Source: Bog-105 sp965277855 (GTDB lineage: Bacteria > Acidobacteriota > Terriglobia > Bryobacterales > Bryobacteraceae). Taken from it: DNA of 64,000 nucleotides. The stretch is from positions 2,914,001-2,978,000 of the forward strand of contig OZ255847.1 in assembly GCA_965277855.1 (NCBI GenBank). Direction: 5' to 3'. Below are positions 1 to 9,686 of this stretch, one piece after another. Position numbers and translations under genes: made by a program. The notes beneath the pieces are model-generated. The model saw only the letters and a list, made by a program, of their open reading frames with translations, was not told where the DNA came from and made no database searches. Positions within the stretch are counted from its first letter, which is position 1; each line of letters starts with the position of its first letter.

Positions 1-1169
1 ACGGCTTCCGCAATTTGAGGTCCATGGATGTTCCAAGAATACGCTTCAGTGGCGTGTTTATAGGCTTGTTCAAGCATTCTCACGTACCGGCTCGGATCAC
101 GGAAACTGGAGATCGCCTCGCTCAGCTTCTTCTCCCATTCATTGCCGCATGATAAAAATCCGTTTTCGCCATCACGAATAGCAGCTCGGAAGGCAAAGGT
201 AGGCGAAGCTACCGAAACAGTCCCGACCACGCCAGCTTCAAAGTATTTAAGCTCCGACTTGGCGTTGGTGAACGCATTATCCTGCAGAGGGGCAATGCTT
301 ATCTCCACCTCCCCAATTAGCCGTTGCAAGTTTAAGAAGTCTTGCAAGGGGTAGAATTCAATCCGGTCTTTGTGTTTCGCTAACGGGCCTTTCGGTTCCA
401 GAAATCCGACAGCACGCAAAGTAAGACGCCTATCCTGCTCTAAAAGTCGGGCGAGGGCAGGCGCAGCAATCGCAAAATCACGAGCATGCGTAGGCGTTCC
501 ACTGAAGTAGCCGATATTAACGCGGCCATCGCTGGCAAATCGTGAGCGGCATTTCAAGCTCCATATTTTCTGGGAAGCTTCCTGCTGGCCTCGATTCAAG
601 AAATTCGGGACGATTCGCGTCTGGAGAGCCGGTAGCATAGCGCTCACTCGATCAGCTAAATATTGATTTGTAACTATGACGCGATCGCAAAGACGCAGTG
701 TCGCACCCAATCGCCCAACATACGCAAACCAGGAATTCCAGCCCTTTTGCGCTCCACTGGGTAGTGCGAGCGCGTCCATGATTAAGTGCACGTACTCCGG
801 GTCGAAAACTAGATCGTCGATATCGAAAAGCACGGGGATTCCGCGGGCCTTCCCCCGCGCTATCATGGTCGCGACAACTGAGTCATATTTCGTCCGGCAG
901 ATTACCAGCGCATCTGCCCTATCTATGAAGCTTTCAAAGAAGTTGGAGTCTTCGTGAGTAAACCAGGATGCGGAAGTATGCAGGTCCGGCGTCGCATCAA
1001 GCGCCTGTATCATGTTGAAGACCCTATAACGGAATGTCGTGTTGTCGAGGCTTTCGTAAAAATATGCGATTCGACGCTCCTGCCTGGTCAGCGCTGCTAA
1101 GCGTTCCCCGACGCTAGCGCGCCACGGCGGGCTAAACGGAAAAACCGGAATTCTAGCGGCTGTCCACAT
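1..1169 (-). CDS. Glycosyltransferase, GT4-like (3' end beyond window)
   Basis: An uninterrupted minus-strand frame runs from an ATG at 1169 to the left edge. The ATG directly abuts the stop codon of the upstream gene, so the two are probably co-transcribed and translationally coupled. The translation shows a GT-B type C-terminal half: a beta strand NIGYFSGTPTHARDF, then the acceptor/donor cleft region ending in KYFEAGVVGTVSVAS and a DGENGF loop, as in family 4 glycosyltransferases. The first 200 residues contain a variable N-terminal domain with the strand LVICRTKYDSVV and a conserved PVLFDIDDLVFD segment. It probably transfers a sugar from a nucleotide donor during surface-polysaccharide assembly. 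The C-terminus is missing, and donor and acceptor cannot be read from sequence. Confidence 0.8.
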   Translation of the reverse strand, partial: MWTAARIPVFPFSPPWRASVGERLAALTRQERRIAYFYESLDNTTFRYRVFNMIQALDATPDLHTSASWFTHEDSNFFESFIDRADALVICRTKYDSVVATMIARGKARGIPVLFDIDDLVFDPEYVHLIMDALALPSGAQKGWNSWFAYVGRLGATLRLCDRVIVTNQYLADRVSAMLPALQTRIVPNFLNRGQQEASQKIWSLKCRSRFASDGRVNIGYFSGTPTHARDFAIAAPALARLLEQDRRLTLRAVGFLEPKGPLAKHKDRIEFYPLQDFLNLQRLIGEVEISIAPLQDNAFTNAKSELKYFEAGVVGTVSVASPTFAFRAAIRDGENGFLSCGNEWEKKLSEAISSFRDPSRYVRMLEQAYKHATEAYSWNIHGPQIAEA

Positions 1170-3200
1170 TTAACTTGCTAACGCCATATACGCATCTTCA
1201 AAATGCTTTAAGGCCGATTCGAATCCGATACTCCAATCACTCAAAAGACCACTGTGCGACTGATTGTCCAACCTCGCCTTACCATCGCCGGCGAGCTGGA
1301 CGGCAGCGCCGATTCCCCTCTCTAGCGCTGGAACCGACGAATCCACGCAAATAATGTTGTCCGAGTACTGCGAGAGAGTTTTTGGGTTACTCCGATTCGT
1401 GACAATCACGGCTCCTCCTGCGGCTAGCCCTAAAGCGAGATAGCTTGGAGCGGGATTATCTAGCAAGCAGAGCGCAACATCCATGCGCGAAAGGAGATAA
1501 CGGTCGTGCTCCCACGTCAGCTCAGGAATCAACTGCGGCCGCACGCTTTCGAGCAGATGAACATCAAGCGCAGGTTTGCCGACAAAATAAAAATCCCATT
1601 GCTCCGGCCGCAAAATACCGGATGCGAGCGCTTCGCCAATCGCCTCAAGGCCACGCCAATAGAGCCTCGAAGGGTTGTTCGGGTGAGCATCAAAAAAGAA
1701 ATTAGATTTACTCCCTGGCTCTCGAGATGTTTCTCGCGAGTAGCTGTCTCTTAAAGGAAAAGCGGGCTCAAAACATACACCACGGTTTCGAAAACTACTT
1801 AGAGCTCCAGACCCAGAAGTGAAATGCTCGAACAGCGTTTGAGAATAGACCACAAACGAAATATCAGGACTGGAAAGCGTCTCTTCACACACCAACCGAT
1901 CGTCCCCAAATGGGTACAGCATCCGTTCATCCTGCTGGACGAGAAAGATGACACGCGATGGATCGACCACCGTTCGCAACGCATTCGTTATCTTCCAGGA
2001 CGTTGTTAGAAAAAAGTCATTTTCCGCGATCGCAAACTCGCCAAAACCATCGATCGGCGAATACAGGACTTCGAGCTTCCCGCTCCAGGCAATCTGGCTG
2101 TTCCTGAGAAATGTATCGACCATCGAGAAATCCGGGGTTTCGGCCTGTACGATCAGCCGCAACGTAGCTCCAATTCGTTCGCTCAAAAGCACAGCAAATA
2201 TCAGAGGAATGCCGGCTTCGGCGTTCATCGGCCCTAGGTTTAGATCCTCCATGACCAAAGTCAGCCTTCGAGGTCTCGGCGGAATGGGAAACGCCCGGAG
2301 GTTTGAGCGATGAAATCGCGATCGGACCAACTCTTCGAGTGTCGGTACGCCTAAAGATTCACTTGGAGAAAGCGGGTAAATCTGTCGCTCTTCTTCGGCG
2401 CCGCTGTCGAGGTAATGTACGAGCGGATCGATCTGAGCTTCAGCAACATCGGGATGCATCGCCAAGTAGCGCTTGGCGTCAAAGCTCGGGCCAGGATGAC
2501 GTTGCTCAACGAGACCGAGTGTCAGATAGTGAAAGATCGGATTTGTGCTCTCCGGGTCTTGGTATCTCTTCCTGTACCAATCAGAATCAAACAGCGAAGA
2601 TCCGGCAAGAAGGCGCGCCTGACGCAACAGGTCGCGATCTTTCGGATCTTTATTCGTCAAGTAGTGAACAAGTGGATTCTTGTCCGTACTCAATAACTCC
2701 GGGTGGCGCTCGAGATACCAATTCGTGCTGAATATTGGGCCTGGGTCCCGCCCTTCTCGCATACCCTTAGAAAGATAATGAGACATCGGATCGGCTTTCG
2801 TTGCGGCGACATCTGGATACCTTTCCAGATACCATGCCACGTCAAATAGGCCGGAGCTGGACACGAGCTCTCTCACTTCGAGGCTTGCGGGCTCGCTCGC
2901 AACAGCGGGCCTGGTGTCAACAATGCATATCTCTCGTCCCTCGGCAGACCCGAATGCGAGGTAGTGGACCAGCGGATTCTGTCCGGATGCCGCCACGTCT
3001 GGGTAGCGCTCCAGATACCGGGTTGTGTCGAAATTTGGTCCGGGATTGCGTCTGTCAGCAACCCCAAAACTCAGGTAGTGAAGGGCGGGATCCTCTCCGG
3101 CCACTTTAACATCAGGATAATTCTCGAGATACCAATCTGCATCGAAAAGGGTTGACTCACGAATAAGCTGAAGATCTTCTGGTATTTCATTGTCCGGCAT
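1170..3200 (-). CDS. Repeat-containing glycosyltransferase, WsaF-like
   Basis: 676 aa. Residues 1-290 hold six half-repeats of about 35-45 aa of the form FD..WYL..YPDV....PL.HYL..G..E.R, arranged in three pairs; such repeats are common at the N-termini of exopolysaccharide glycosyltransferases. From about residue 310 a GT-B fold follows: RRLTLVMEDLNLG, then a central region with SFVVYSQTLFEHF, and a C-terminal donor domain (FFFDAHPNNPSRLYWRG, FYFVGKP, SRMDVALCLLDNPAPSYLALGLAAGG). This architecture matches rhamnosyltransferases of the WsaF group. No membrane segments or signal peptide are seen, so it is likely cytoplasmic or peripheral. It is followed with zero spacing by another glycosyltransferase, implying a surface glycan operon that extends left of the window. 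Sugar specificity is inferred only from the family. Confidence 0.75.
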   Translation of the reverse strand: MPDNEIPEDLQLIRESTLFDADWYLENYPDVKVAGEDPALHYLSFGVADRRNPGPNFDTTRYLERYPDVAASGQNPLVHYLAFGSAEGREICIVDTRPAVASEPASLEVRELVSSSGLFDVAWYLERYPDVAATKADPMSHYLSKGMREGRDPGPIFSTNWYLERHPELLSTDKNPLVHYLTNKDPKDRDLLRQARLLAGSSLFDSDWYRKRYQDPESTNPIFHYLTLGLVEQRHPGPSFDAKRYLAMHPDVAEAQIDPLVHYLDSGAEEERQIYPLSPSESLGVPTLEELVRSRFHRSNLRAFPIPPRPRRLTLVMEDLNLGPMNAEAGIPLIFAVLLSERIGATLRLIVQAETPDFSMVDTFLRNSQIAWSGKLEVLYSPIDGFGEFAIAENDFFLTTSWKITNALRTVVDPSRVIFLVQQDERMLYPFGDDRLVCEETLSSPDISFVVYSQTLFEHFTSGSGALSSFRNRGVCFEPAFPLRDSYSRETSREPGSKSNFFFDAHPNNPSRLYWRGLEAIGEALASGILRPEQWDFYFVGKPALDVHLLESVRPQLIPELTWEHDRYLLSRMDVALCLLDNPAPSYLALGLAAGGAVIVTNRSNPKTLSQYSDNIICVDSSVPALERGIGAAVQLAGDGKARLDNQSHSGLLSDWSIGFESALKHFEDAYMALAS

Positions 3201-3275
3201 AATTCGGGAAATCTGTCTTCTGATTTGAACATATCGACCTAAAAAGCCCGACGAACATTGCTCTGTAACTTTGCG

Positions 3276-4090
3276 TCAAATTCCGGCGCCTCCGTAGCTG
3301 CCGGGAACTAAGTCATCGCCTGCAAGCCCATATTGGACAGGATAAAACCTACCCGTGGCGCTTGGCACGATCAGCCATGTAGTAACGCTTGATGGGCGCA
3401 AAGCACAGATGTCTGTTCTTCCGTCGCCGTCGTAATCACCCGGCAGTGGAGTATCCGTTGCAACTCCCCACTGCACCGTATAAAAGATCCCGGTCGAACT
3501 GGGAACAATTAACCACGAGCCGTTTGAAGCACGCCAAACGGCGATGTCCAGTTTGCCGTCTCCATCATAATCACCGGTAACGGGCACATCCCCAGGAAGT
3601 CCCCACTGCCGAGTGTAATACAGAGATGTGCTACTCGGAACGATGTACCACGTGCCGTTTGAAGGCCGGAACACTGCCGTGTCTGCCTTCCCATCTCCAT
3701 CGTAATCACCAGGAACCGGAATATCGCCAGAGAGGCCCCATTGGACGGAGTAGGCCGTCAGAGTCCGGCTCGGAGAGATGTACCAGGTTCCGTTCGACGG
3801 CCGGAATACCGCAAGGTCGGTCTTTCCATCTCCGTCGTAATCAGCAGGGACTGGCACGTCGCCTAACCCGCCCATTTGGACGGAATAGAAGGTCGAAGTC
3901 GAGCTTGGAACGATATACCAGGTAGCATTCGACGGCCGGAACACTGCGAGATCCATCTTCCCGTCGCCATCATAATCTCCGGGAACGGGCACGTCACCCT
4001 TTAGCCCCCATTGCACGCCTGTGCTAGCGGCGGATGCTGAACTGTTGGACACGAACCACGTTCCCGTAGACGGCCTCCACACAGCGGGCG
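3276..4090. repeat. Tandem repeat, about 135 bp units (FG-GAP modules)
   Basis: Six in-frame DNA repeats of roughly 135 bp encode the C-terminal modules of the NHL/FG-GAP protein, each containing the VFRPSNGTWYI and GDYDGDGK blocks. The central units are the most similar and the terminal unit is degenerate. Such an array can expand or contract by recombination, so unit number may vary between strains. Confidence 0.75.
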
Positions 4091-6455
4091 CGGCTCTGAC
4101 GGAACCAACGCCTTTCAAAACGATGGTCTGGGTGGCTGCATTGCCTGCAATCGTCAAAGTAGCCGTCCGAAGACCCATCGTATGAGGGGCAAAGCTAATC
4201 GTAAACACGCAGCTGCTCCCCGCACCCACACTCACACCACAGGTGTTCGTCGAACTGAAATCCGCGGCGTTTGCGCCCGCGATTGCCACACTCGATATCG
4301 TCAAAGAACTACTGCCCGTATTCGAAAGCGTCACCGTCTTCGCGCTCCCTGCGACCCCGATGCTGCGGCTGCCAAAGTTCAGCACTGTTGCACTTAGCGC
4401 GGCCTGCGGCGCGCCGGTGCCTGTCCCAGCCAGATTAATCTGCTGCATATTCGCGAGCCCAGTGTTCAGCGACAACGACGCGCTTCTCGCGCCAATCACC
4501 GACGGCGTAAAAACAATCGAAATCTGACAGCTTGCCCCAATCGCGAGCGGAGAACCGCAGTTCCCGCCATAAGTGAAGTCGTTGCTGCCACTCGCATAAG
4601 CATTGAACGCCGGCATCGCCGCTGTCCCACGATTCGTAATCGTCACGGTCTGGGCCGCCGAGCTGGTTCCGATCGTCTGATTCCCAAATGCCAGATTCGT
4701 CGTGTTCATCGACAGCTGCGCCACCGCCCCCGCCGCCCCCGTCCCATTCAAATTGAAGTTCTGCACAGTAACGAAATTCAGGGAATTGTTCTTCAGCAAA
4801 AGGCTTCCTGAGTTCAAGCCGGTGTTGAGTGGAACAAATTGCATTCCGATGCCACAGAAACCGCCTGCTGCCAGAGCCGAAGATGCCGAGCAGTCCGAAA
4901 AACCGTTCAACAACTGCGGAAAACTGGAACTGAGGGTCAAACCGGAGAAAACCAGGTTCTGGTTTCCGGTGTTCATAATCTGCAGGGCTTGCGACGGGCT
5001 GACCTGGCCCACCAGGGTTGTTGGAAATAGTAAAGCCGGCGGCTGCACCGTGACCTTGCGGATAGCGTTGTTTGCAAAATCGGAAATGTAGATGTTGCCG
5101 TTCGCATCGAGCGCCAGCGAACTGGGCGAAGACAGGGTGGCCAGGTTCGCGGGACCGCCATCGCCCGTGTATAACGCCGCGACCGTACCGGCTATCGGGA
5201 AGATTCCCCCTGCGGCATTAATCTGGATAACCACGTTTTGCGCCGAATCAGCCACGTAAACGTTGCCCGCCGGGTCGATGCGGACTGCGGATGGTGTCGT
5301 AAACGAGGCTGTAAGCGCGGTAATGTTCCCCGAAGTCGCGTCGACTCGCCGAACCTTGCCGTTTTCGCTATCGGCGATAAACAGATTGCCGACCGCATCC
5401 AGGCCGATTCCCAGCGGGTAGCGTAAAGACGCTTGTTTCGCTGGGCCGCCATCACCCAGCCCGTCCGCGCCCGAAGAGGTTCCGCCGCCGGCATACACCG
5501 TTATGACCCCGGTTGCGTCGACTTTGCGGATCAGCCCGTGCATGGAGTCCGAGATGAACAAGTTACCGGCAGCGTCGACCGCCACATCCGAGGGTCCATT
5601 TAAAAGCGCTCTCGTAGCCGGGCCGCCATCGCCCAACCCGTCGGTCCCTGATGGCACTGTCCCCCCGCCCGCCACCGTCGTAATAATCTGCGTGACTGCA
5701 TCCACCCGGCGAATCACATTATTCCCCTGATCCGCAATAAAAAGATTTCCTGCGCCGTCCAGAGCAATGCCACACGGTGTATTCAGATGAGCCTTGGTCG
5801 CCAAGCCAGCATCTCCGGCATATCCAACCCCCAGAGCCGTGCCCGCCACCGTGCTCATTCGCGTGGCTACCACCTCCCGAACAACCTGATTGAGTGAATC
5901 CGCAATAAACAAATTCCCCGAATTATCTATAGCAATCCCTTGCGGATTGCGCAATAGAGCGGCGGCCGCCAATCCCCCATCGCCCGCATACCCCCAGGCG
6001 CCATTGCCGGCCACCGTCGAGATGACACCGGGAAAAACCGAAGCCTGTGGACCCATGCCGGTTCCTGCCAGCAACGTCTCGGCCAGAACCGCGCCCGCCG
6101 AATTCTTTACAATGACCGCATCCTGCCGCAAACCCGGAAAGCGAGGTGCGAAGGCCACCGTCACCGAGCAACTAATGCTTCCCGAACCACTGCAAGGTTG
6201 TGAAGAAATCGAGTAATCAAGGGCATAATGCAGCGAAAATGTCGGAAATATGGAACCGGAAAGGGTGTAGCTAAAAGTTTGCGTTTTCGGTGGAGCGGTG
6301 TTTGCCGAAACCTGCCCGAAGTTCTGCGCCGCCGGGGCATTCAGCAGGGTTTGCCCCGCCGCACACACGCCCCACAATACGAATAAAATCAGACGGCCTG
6401 CCAGCTTTGCGATGGAAACTTTTGGATTCGAGACCAACCGAGCACCCCTAGACAC
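3276..6455 (-). CDS. Secreted NHL / choice-of-anchor / FG-GAP repeat protein
   Basis: 1059 aa with an N-terminal signal peptide (hydrophobic LAGRLILFVLWGVCAAG at about 17-34). The order is: a short beta-sandwich (about 40-135); NHL beta-propeller units (about 140-470) with repeated GDGGPA, GIALDGAGNLFIADQGNNVIRRV signatures; three ASPM/SPD-2/Hydin-like sandwich domains (about 475-790); and six tandem FG-GAP/VCBS-type units of about 45 aa (about 795-1059), each with a DYDGDGK calcium-binding loop. Proteins of this make-up are abundant and secreted in Acidobacteriota; adhesion or matrix roles are guesses. The last unit decays to GSYGGAGI, with the DxDxDG motif lost just before the stop. The gene is divergent from the small secreted protein gene to its right. 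Confidence 0.85.
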   Translation of the reverse strand: MSRGARLVSNPKVSIAKLAGRLILFVLWGVCAAGQTLLNAPAAQNFGQVSANTAPPKTQTFSYTLSGSIFPTFSLHYALDYSISSQPCSGSGSISCSVTVAFAPRFPGLRQDAVIVKNSAGAVLAETLLAGTGMGPQASVFPGVISTVAGNGAWGYAGDGGLAAAALLRNPQGIAIDNSGNLFIADSLNQVVREVVATRMSTVAGTALGVGYAGDAGLATKAHLNTPCGIALDGAGNLFIADQGNNVIRRVDAVTQIITTVAGGGTVPSGTDGLGDGGPATRALLNGPSDVAVDAAGNLFISDSMHGLIRKVDATGVITVYAGGGTSSGADGLGDGGPAKQASLRYPLGIGLDAVGNLFIADSENGKVRRVDATSGNITALTASFTTPSAVRIDPAGNVYVADSAQNVVIQINAAGGIFPIAGTVAALYTGDGGPANLATLSSPSSLALDANGNIYISDFANNAIRKVTVQPPALLFPTTLVGQVSPSQALQIMNTGNQNLVFSGLTLSSSFPQLLNGFSDCSASSALAAGGFCGIGMQFVPLNTGLNSGSLLLKNNSLNFVTVQNFNLNGTGAAGAVAQLSMNTTNLAFGNQTIGTSSAAQTVTITNRGTAAMPAFNAYASGSNDFTYGGNCGSPLAIGASCQISIVFTPSVIGARSASLSLNTGLANMQQINLAGTGTGAPQAALSATVLNFGSRSIGVAGSAKTVTLSNTGSSSLTISSVAIAGANAADFSSTNTCGVSVGAGSSCVFTISFAPHTMGLRTATLTIAGNAATQTIVLKGVGSVRAAPAVWRPSTGTWFVSNSSASAASTGVQWGLKGDVPVPGDYDGDGKMDLAVFRPSNATWYIVPSSTSTFYSVQMGGLGDVPVPADYDGDGKTDLAVFRPSNGTWYISPSRTLTAYSVQWGLSGDIPVPGDYDGDGKADTAVFRPSNGTWYIVPSSTSLYYTRQWGLPGDVPVTGDYDGDGKLDIAVWRASNGSWLIVPSSTGIFYTVQWGVATDTPLPGDYDGDGRTDICALRPSSVTTWLIVPSATGRFYPVQYGLAGDDLVPGSYGGAGI

Positions 6456-6559
6456 AGATTCGGGCCCGCCAAATGGCGAAGCACCTGAGGGTCTATCGGC
6501 TGATGGGCCCGCAGCCTTTAGGGTTTACCCTGCATTTCTCACGGGCAAAGAAATGCGAG

Positions 6560-7663
6560 ATGATCAATCATGTAAGGGCGCTGTGCCTGCTTGCTCTGGT
6601 TCAGTTGGCCACTCTCGGCACAGGTCACCGGGCGACCTCGGCCGACGTCACAACGCTCGTTTTCACCTCCCTTTACTCCGATCACGATGATGCGCAGTTG
6701 GCCAAACAACTCGCGAACTTACAGCTGGCGGAGCAGTTGAATCCCCGCGTGGCTCTCTATTTTCAACAAGCAGGCACGGGGCCGCGCGCGTTGGCCGCCC
6801 TGCAGGCACTCCAGCACAAATCACAAAACCTGTCGCCTCCAGCAGCGCCGGTCTTGACCATCCAACCTTTGCCCTCGCCAGACGAGCAGAACCAGATGTT
6901 GCAACGAGTGGTGGATTATGCACGTGGTTACGTGCATTCGCTGCCCGACTTCCTGTGCGATCAAGTTACGCAGCGTTTTACGAACCTGCGAAGGACGGGG
7001 TGGGACGGGAATCCTCAATATGGAAAAAGCCTGCGGCGTAGCGACAGCTTCACCAGGGTTTTGCGATTCGCCGGCGGCGCGGAAGAGAGCCAGATCACAA
7101 AAGTGAACAACAAGCCAGCCAATGGCCTTGTTACCAAGAGCGGTCTGAGCATATCGAGCGGCGAATTCGGGGGCGACATGGTCATCATTTTCGGTCCCCA
7201 GGCGGATGCCCGACTTACTTGGGATCATTGGGAACTTTTCCAAGGAAAGCGTACGGCCGTCTTTAGTTACTTTGTGGAACCCGGCAAGAGCGAGTTCTCG
7301 TTATACTACTGCTGTTTTCAAGAACCGGGTTTAGGCGAGGCGCAGCAGAGTTATAAGTCGCCGTTACGAGGATTGGTTTACGTGGATCCGGGAACTGGAC
7401 GGATTTCCCGCTTGCTGATTCGCGCGGTCGAGTTACCCGAGGCCTTTCACGTGAAGGAGAGTAACACCATCATTGATTACGGCAGTGTAACCATCGGAGT
7501 TCATAGTTACACGCTTCCTTTAAGTGCACAAATGTTCATGCACACCGAGCGCCAGCGTAATCGGAATGAACTCCGATTTTTGAATTATCGAAAGTTCGAA
7601 GCGGAGTCGGTGTTTACTTACACCGAGTCTAGGGTGAGTTATGGTTCGAAATTTAAGAAATAG
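6560..7663 (+). CDS. Secreted protein of an Acidobacteriota-type family, unknown function
   Basis: 367 aa from the ATG at 6560; a longer frame opens at 6473 but its extra 29 residues look unlike a protein N-terminus. From 6560 the protein starts with a good signal peptide (MINHVRALCLLALVQLATLG). The body has a region RVVDYARGYVHSLPDFLCDQ that I recognise as typical of secreted hypothetical proteins frequent in Acidobacteria (pattern yxxxLPnFxCxQ), followed by a beta-rich C-terminal half with FVEPGKSEFSLYY and a YVDPGTGRI strand. No catalytic motif is visible. It converges on the S53 peptidase gene with a shared terminator hairpin between them, and it is divergent from the NHL/FG-GAP gene. Confidence 0.65.
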   Translation: MINHVRALCLLALVQLATLGTGHRATSADVTTLVFTSLYSDHDDAQLAKQLANLQLAEQLNPRVALYFQQAGTGPRALAALQALQHKSQNLSPPAAPVLTIQPLPSPDEQNQMLQRVVDYARGYVHSLPDFLCDQVTQRFTNLRRTGWDGNPQYGKSLRRSDSFTRVLRFAGGAEESQITKVNNKPANGLVTKSGLSISSGEFGGDMVIIFGPQADARLTWDHWELFQGKRTAVFSYFVEPGKSEFSLYYCCFQEPGLGEAQQSYKSPLRGLVYVDPGTGRISRLLIRAVELPEAFHVKESNTIIDYGSVTIGVHSYTLPLSAQMFMHTERQRNRNELRFLNYRKFEAESVFTYTESRVSYGSKFKK

Positions 7664-7691
7664 GGCCGGTTCAAATGACAAACCGGCCCTA
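7661..7691. terminator. Bidirectional hairpin terminator
   Basis: A perfect 11-bp inverted repeat (TAGGGCCGGTT and AACCGGCCCTA) with a 9-nt loop lies exactly between two convergent genes, starting in the last codon of the left one. The stem is GC-rich but has no clear T-tract, so termination strength is uncertain. Confidence 0.6.
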
Positions 7692-7695
7692 TAGC

Positions 7696-9552
7696 CTATG
7701 GGTTGGAACGCGTTTGGGGATTGCCGGCCGGCGGTAGTTCCGGGGCGAAGATGAAGTTCCTTACTAAGGGCGTTCCAACGCCTAGAACTAAGTTGTAACC
7801 CGTCGGTGTCGTATGAAAAGCACCGTTAAAGCCGGGCTGACCCTGATGCAGCAGATCGAGCGGCGTGTTTGCCAGTGCAGGTTGGGCAGCGGCCAAGGCA
7901 TAGATATCGTAATTCACGTTCCCGAGCCGTGCGCCTCCTAAGAATTGCTCTTTGAGCGCCAGCATCCCGCAGAATTCCGGAGCAGACACACTTGTTCCGA
8001 TAACGCCAACGAAGTTGCCGCCAAAGGCTTCTACCACAGAACTATCGCCCTCTCGGCAGGGCAGTTTGGCAATGCCGCCGGGGCAGCCGCCCATCTGCAG
8101 CGAGACATCGGGGGTAGTGCGCATCTTGCTGCCGGTCTGGATAAATTCCTGATAAGGAGGTTTGGCATAGATGATGCTCTTGCCACCGCCCGAACCCCAG
8201 TAGCCGCCCGCCAGCAGGTTACCGACGCCATAAGGATCGTACGGAATCTCGGGATCGCCCTGAGCATCTTCGCTGACGTAACGCGATTCCAGGCTCGGCG
8301 GATCATAGGATGTATGCAAATTCGTTCCTCCGACTGCTGTTACATGCCAGCTAGTGGTGAAAGCATCGATGCCCGGCAGAAACTTACCGACCACTACAGG
8401 CGGCTTTTGCGCCGGCGTAGTGAAGTAATTCAGCGGCGGCAGAGAAAGTCCGCCGTTGTCACCCGAGCTTTCTACAAAGGTAATGCCTTGCGCGTTGCCC
8501 TGCTTGAAGACGTCATCGAAAATAGTTAACAGACCGGTGAAGTCCTGACCGCCGTTGTAATCCGCATTAAAAGTAGCTTCGGCGCCGAACCCGAACGAGC
8601 TGTTCACGATGTCTGCGAAATTGTTCAAGACGAGCGAGAAATAGCCATCGAGAAAGGACGCAAAACTGCTATCGGGCAGGTCTACCAGCACGAGCCTAGC
8701 GCCCGGAGCTATACCCCCTGCTTGTTGCAGATCGAGCTCAGCCTCGAGAGAAAAGCCGCTCCCCGGGACAAACGGTGCGCCGGTACCCAGCGGAAAATAA
8801 CGAAGGATTTGTGGCACGGCAATCGGTGCGGCTTTGGTGGATTCGTGACCGAAGTAAGCGGCCATATCGGAGGGCAGGTAGTCGGAGACAGACATGATCG
8901 CAATGGTCCGGCCAGCGCCGGTCAAAGAGCGATACGAGGGGAAATCGTAAGCCTGCTTGATGTCGGTAAACCAGTAACTGCCATTGGGCGAATAGCGGTT
9001 GCCGGGCGCAGCCGACTCCGTCACTATGCGGGATTGCGGGCGAGCTCCGCGCAGGGGCGCAAAATGGATCACTTGTGCGCCCATTCGCTGCAACGCGGCG
9101 GGAAGCTGTAACCCCGCGGCGGCCACGATCTTCGTTTTGCCACTCGCGGTCGCACTCTCGACCAGTGGAGCGCCGAACGCGCGCTGCACCGTGTCCACCG
9201 TTCCCTGGACATGTACCCCATGGCTGTGCGTGCCCGTCACCGTGAGACCGGAAGCGGCCAGGATGGACGATAGCTCGGCCATATCCTGCGGACTCGGCCC
9301 GAACCGGCTGCTGAATTCGGCCGGGGTCAGCCATTTGTGATAGTCCGGTGAGCCCGGCCTCTTTTGGGAATCGAGTAAGGCATCCAATTCGTCCTTATGC
9401 TGCAGAGGAAGGTAGACGTTGAACTCGATTTGGCGATTGAGAGCAGCCGGTGTGGAAGCGCGCGGCAGTTGCTGAGCTCGCGATGCCGGAGAAAGAAGAG
9501 TCAGACACACGGCGGCAGCCGCGCTTGATAAATTTAGAAGACGAAGCCTCAT
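7696..9552 (-). CDS. S53 family serine-carboxyl peptidase (sedolisin/kumamolisin-like), secreted
   Basis: 618 aa. It has a signal peptide (to about residue 26, SRAQ) and a pro-kumamolisin activation domain (about 40-165, with the YHKWLTPAEFSSRFG signature). The catalytic domain follows, with the E270xxxD274 pair (SLEAELDLQ), oxyanion Asp365 (ESSGDNGG) and nucleophile Ser521 in GTSVSAPEF. The C-terminal calcium-binding region (FNGAFHTTPTGYNLVLGVGTP) is present. All hallmark residues are intact, so an active acid endopeptidase that self-cleaves its propeptide outside the cell is expected. The ATG at 9552 follows an AGGAG Shine-Dalgarno. It stands alone as a transcription unit. Confidence 0.92.
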   Translation of the reverse strand: MRLRLLNLSSAAAAVCLTLLSPASRAQQLPRASTPAALNRQIEFNVYLPLQHKDELDALLDSQKRPGSPDYHKWLTPAEFSSRFGPSPQDMAELSSILAASGLTVTGTHSHGVHVQGTVDTVQRAFGAPLVESATASGKTKIVAAAGLQLPAALQRMGAQVIHFAPLRGARPQSRIVTESAAPGNRYSPNGSYWFTDIKQAYDFPSYRSLTGAGRTIAIMSVSDYLPSDMAAYFGHESTKAAPIAVPQILRYFPLGTGAPFVPGSGFSLEAELDLQQAGGIAPGARLVLVDLPDSSFASFLDGYFSLVLNNFADIVNSSFGFGAEATFNADYNGGQDFTGLLTIFDDVFKQGNAQGITFVESSGDNGGLSLPPLNYFTTPAQKPPVVVGKFLPGIDAFTTSWHVTAVGGTNLHTSYDPPSLESRYVSEDAQGDPEIPYDPYGVGNLLAGGYWGSGGGKSIIYAKPPYQEFIQTGSKMRTTPDVSLQMGGCPGGIAKLPCREGDSSVVEAFGGNFVGVIGTSVSAPEFCGMLALKEQFLGGARLGNVNYDIYALAAAQPALANTPLDLLHQGQPGFNGAFHTTPTGYNLVLGVGTPLVRNFIFAPELPPAGNPQTRSNP

Positions 9553-9686
9553 GAAATCTCCTGGTCCGACAGGCTAGCCGGATCAGATTACTTTACACCA
9601 ACCGTTTTGGCGGTGCGCCGCGTCATCGATACGTCACCAGTTGTAATCTGGAAGCGGCACGAGAGTGGACGGCTTCAACGGGCCTT

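Noticed and set aside
4182..6216. Many open plus-strand frames opposite the NHL/FG-GAP gene
   Set aside because: They lack ribosome binding sites and family motifs and follow the codon periodicity of the real gene on the other strand.
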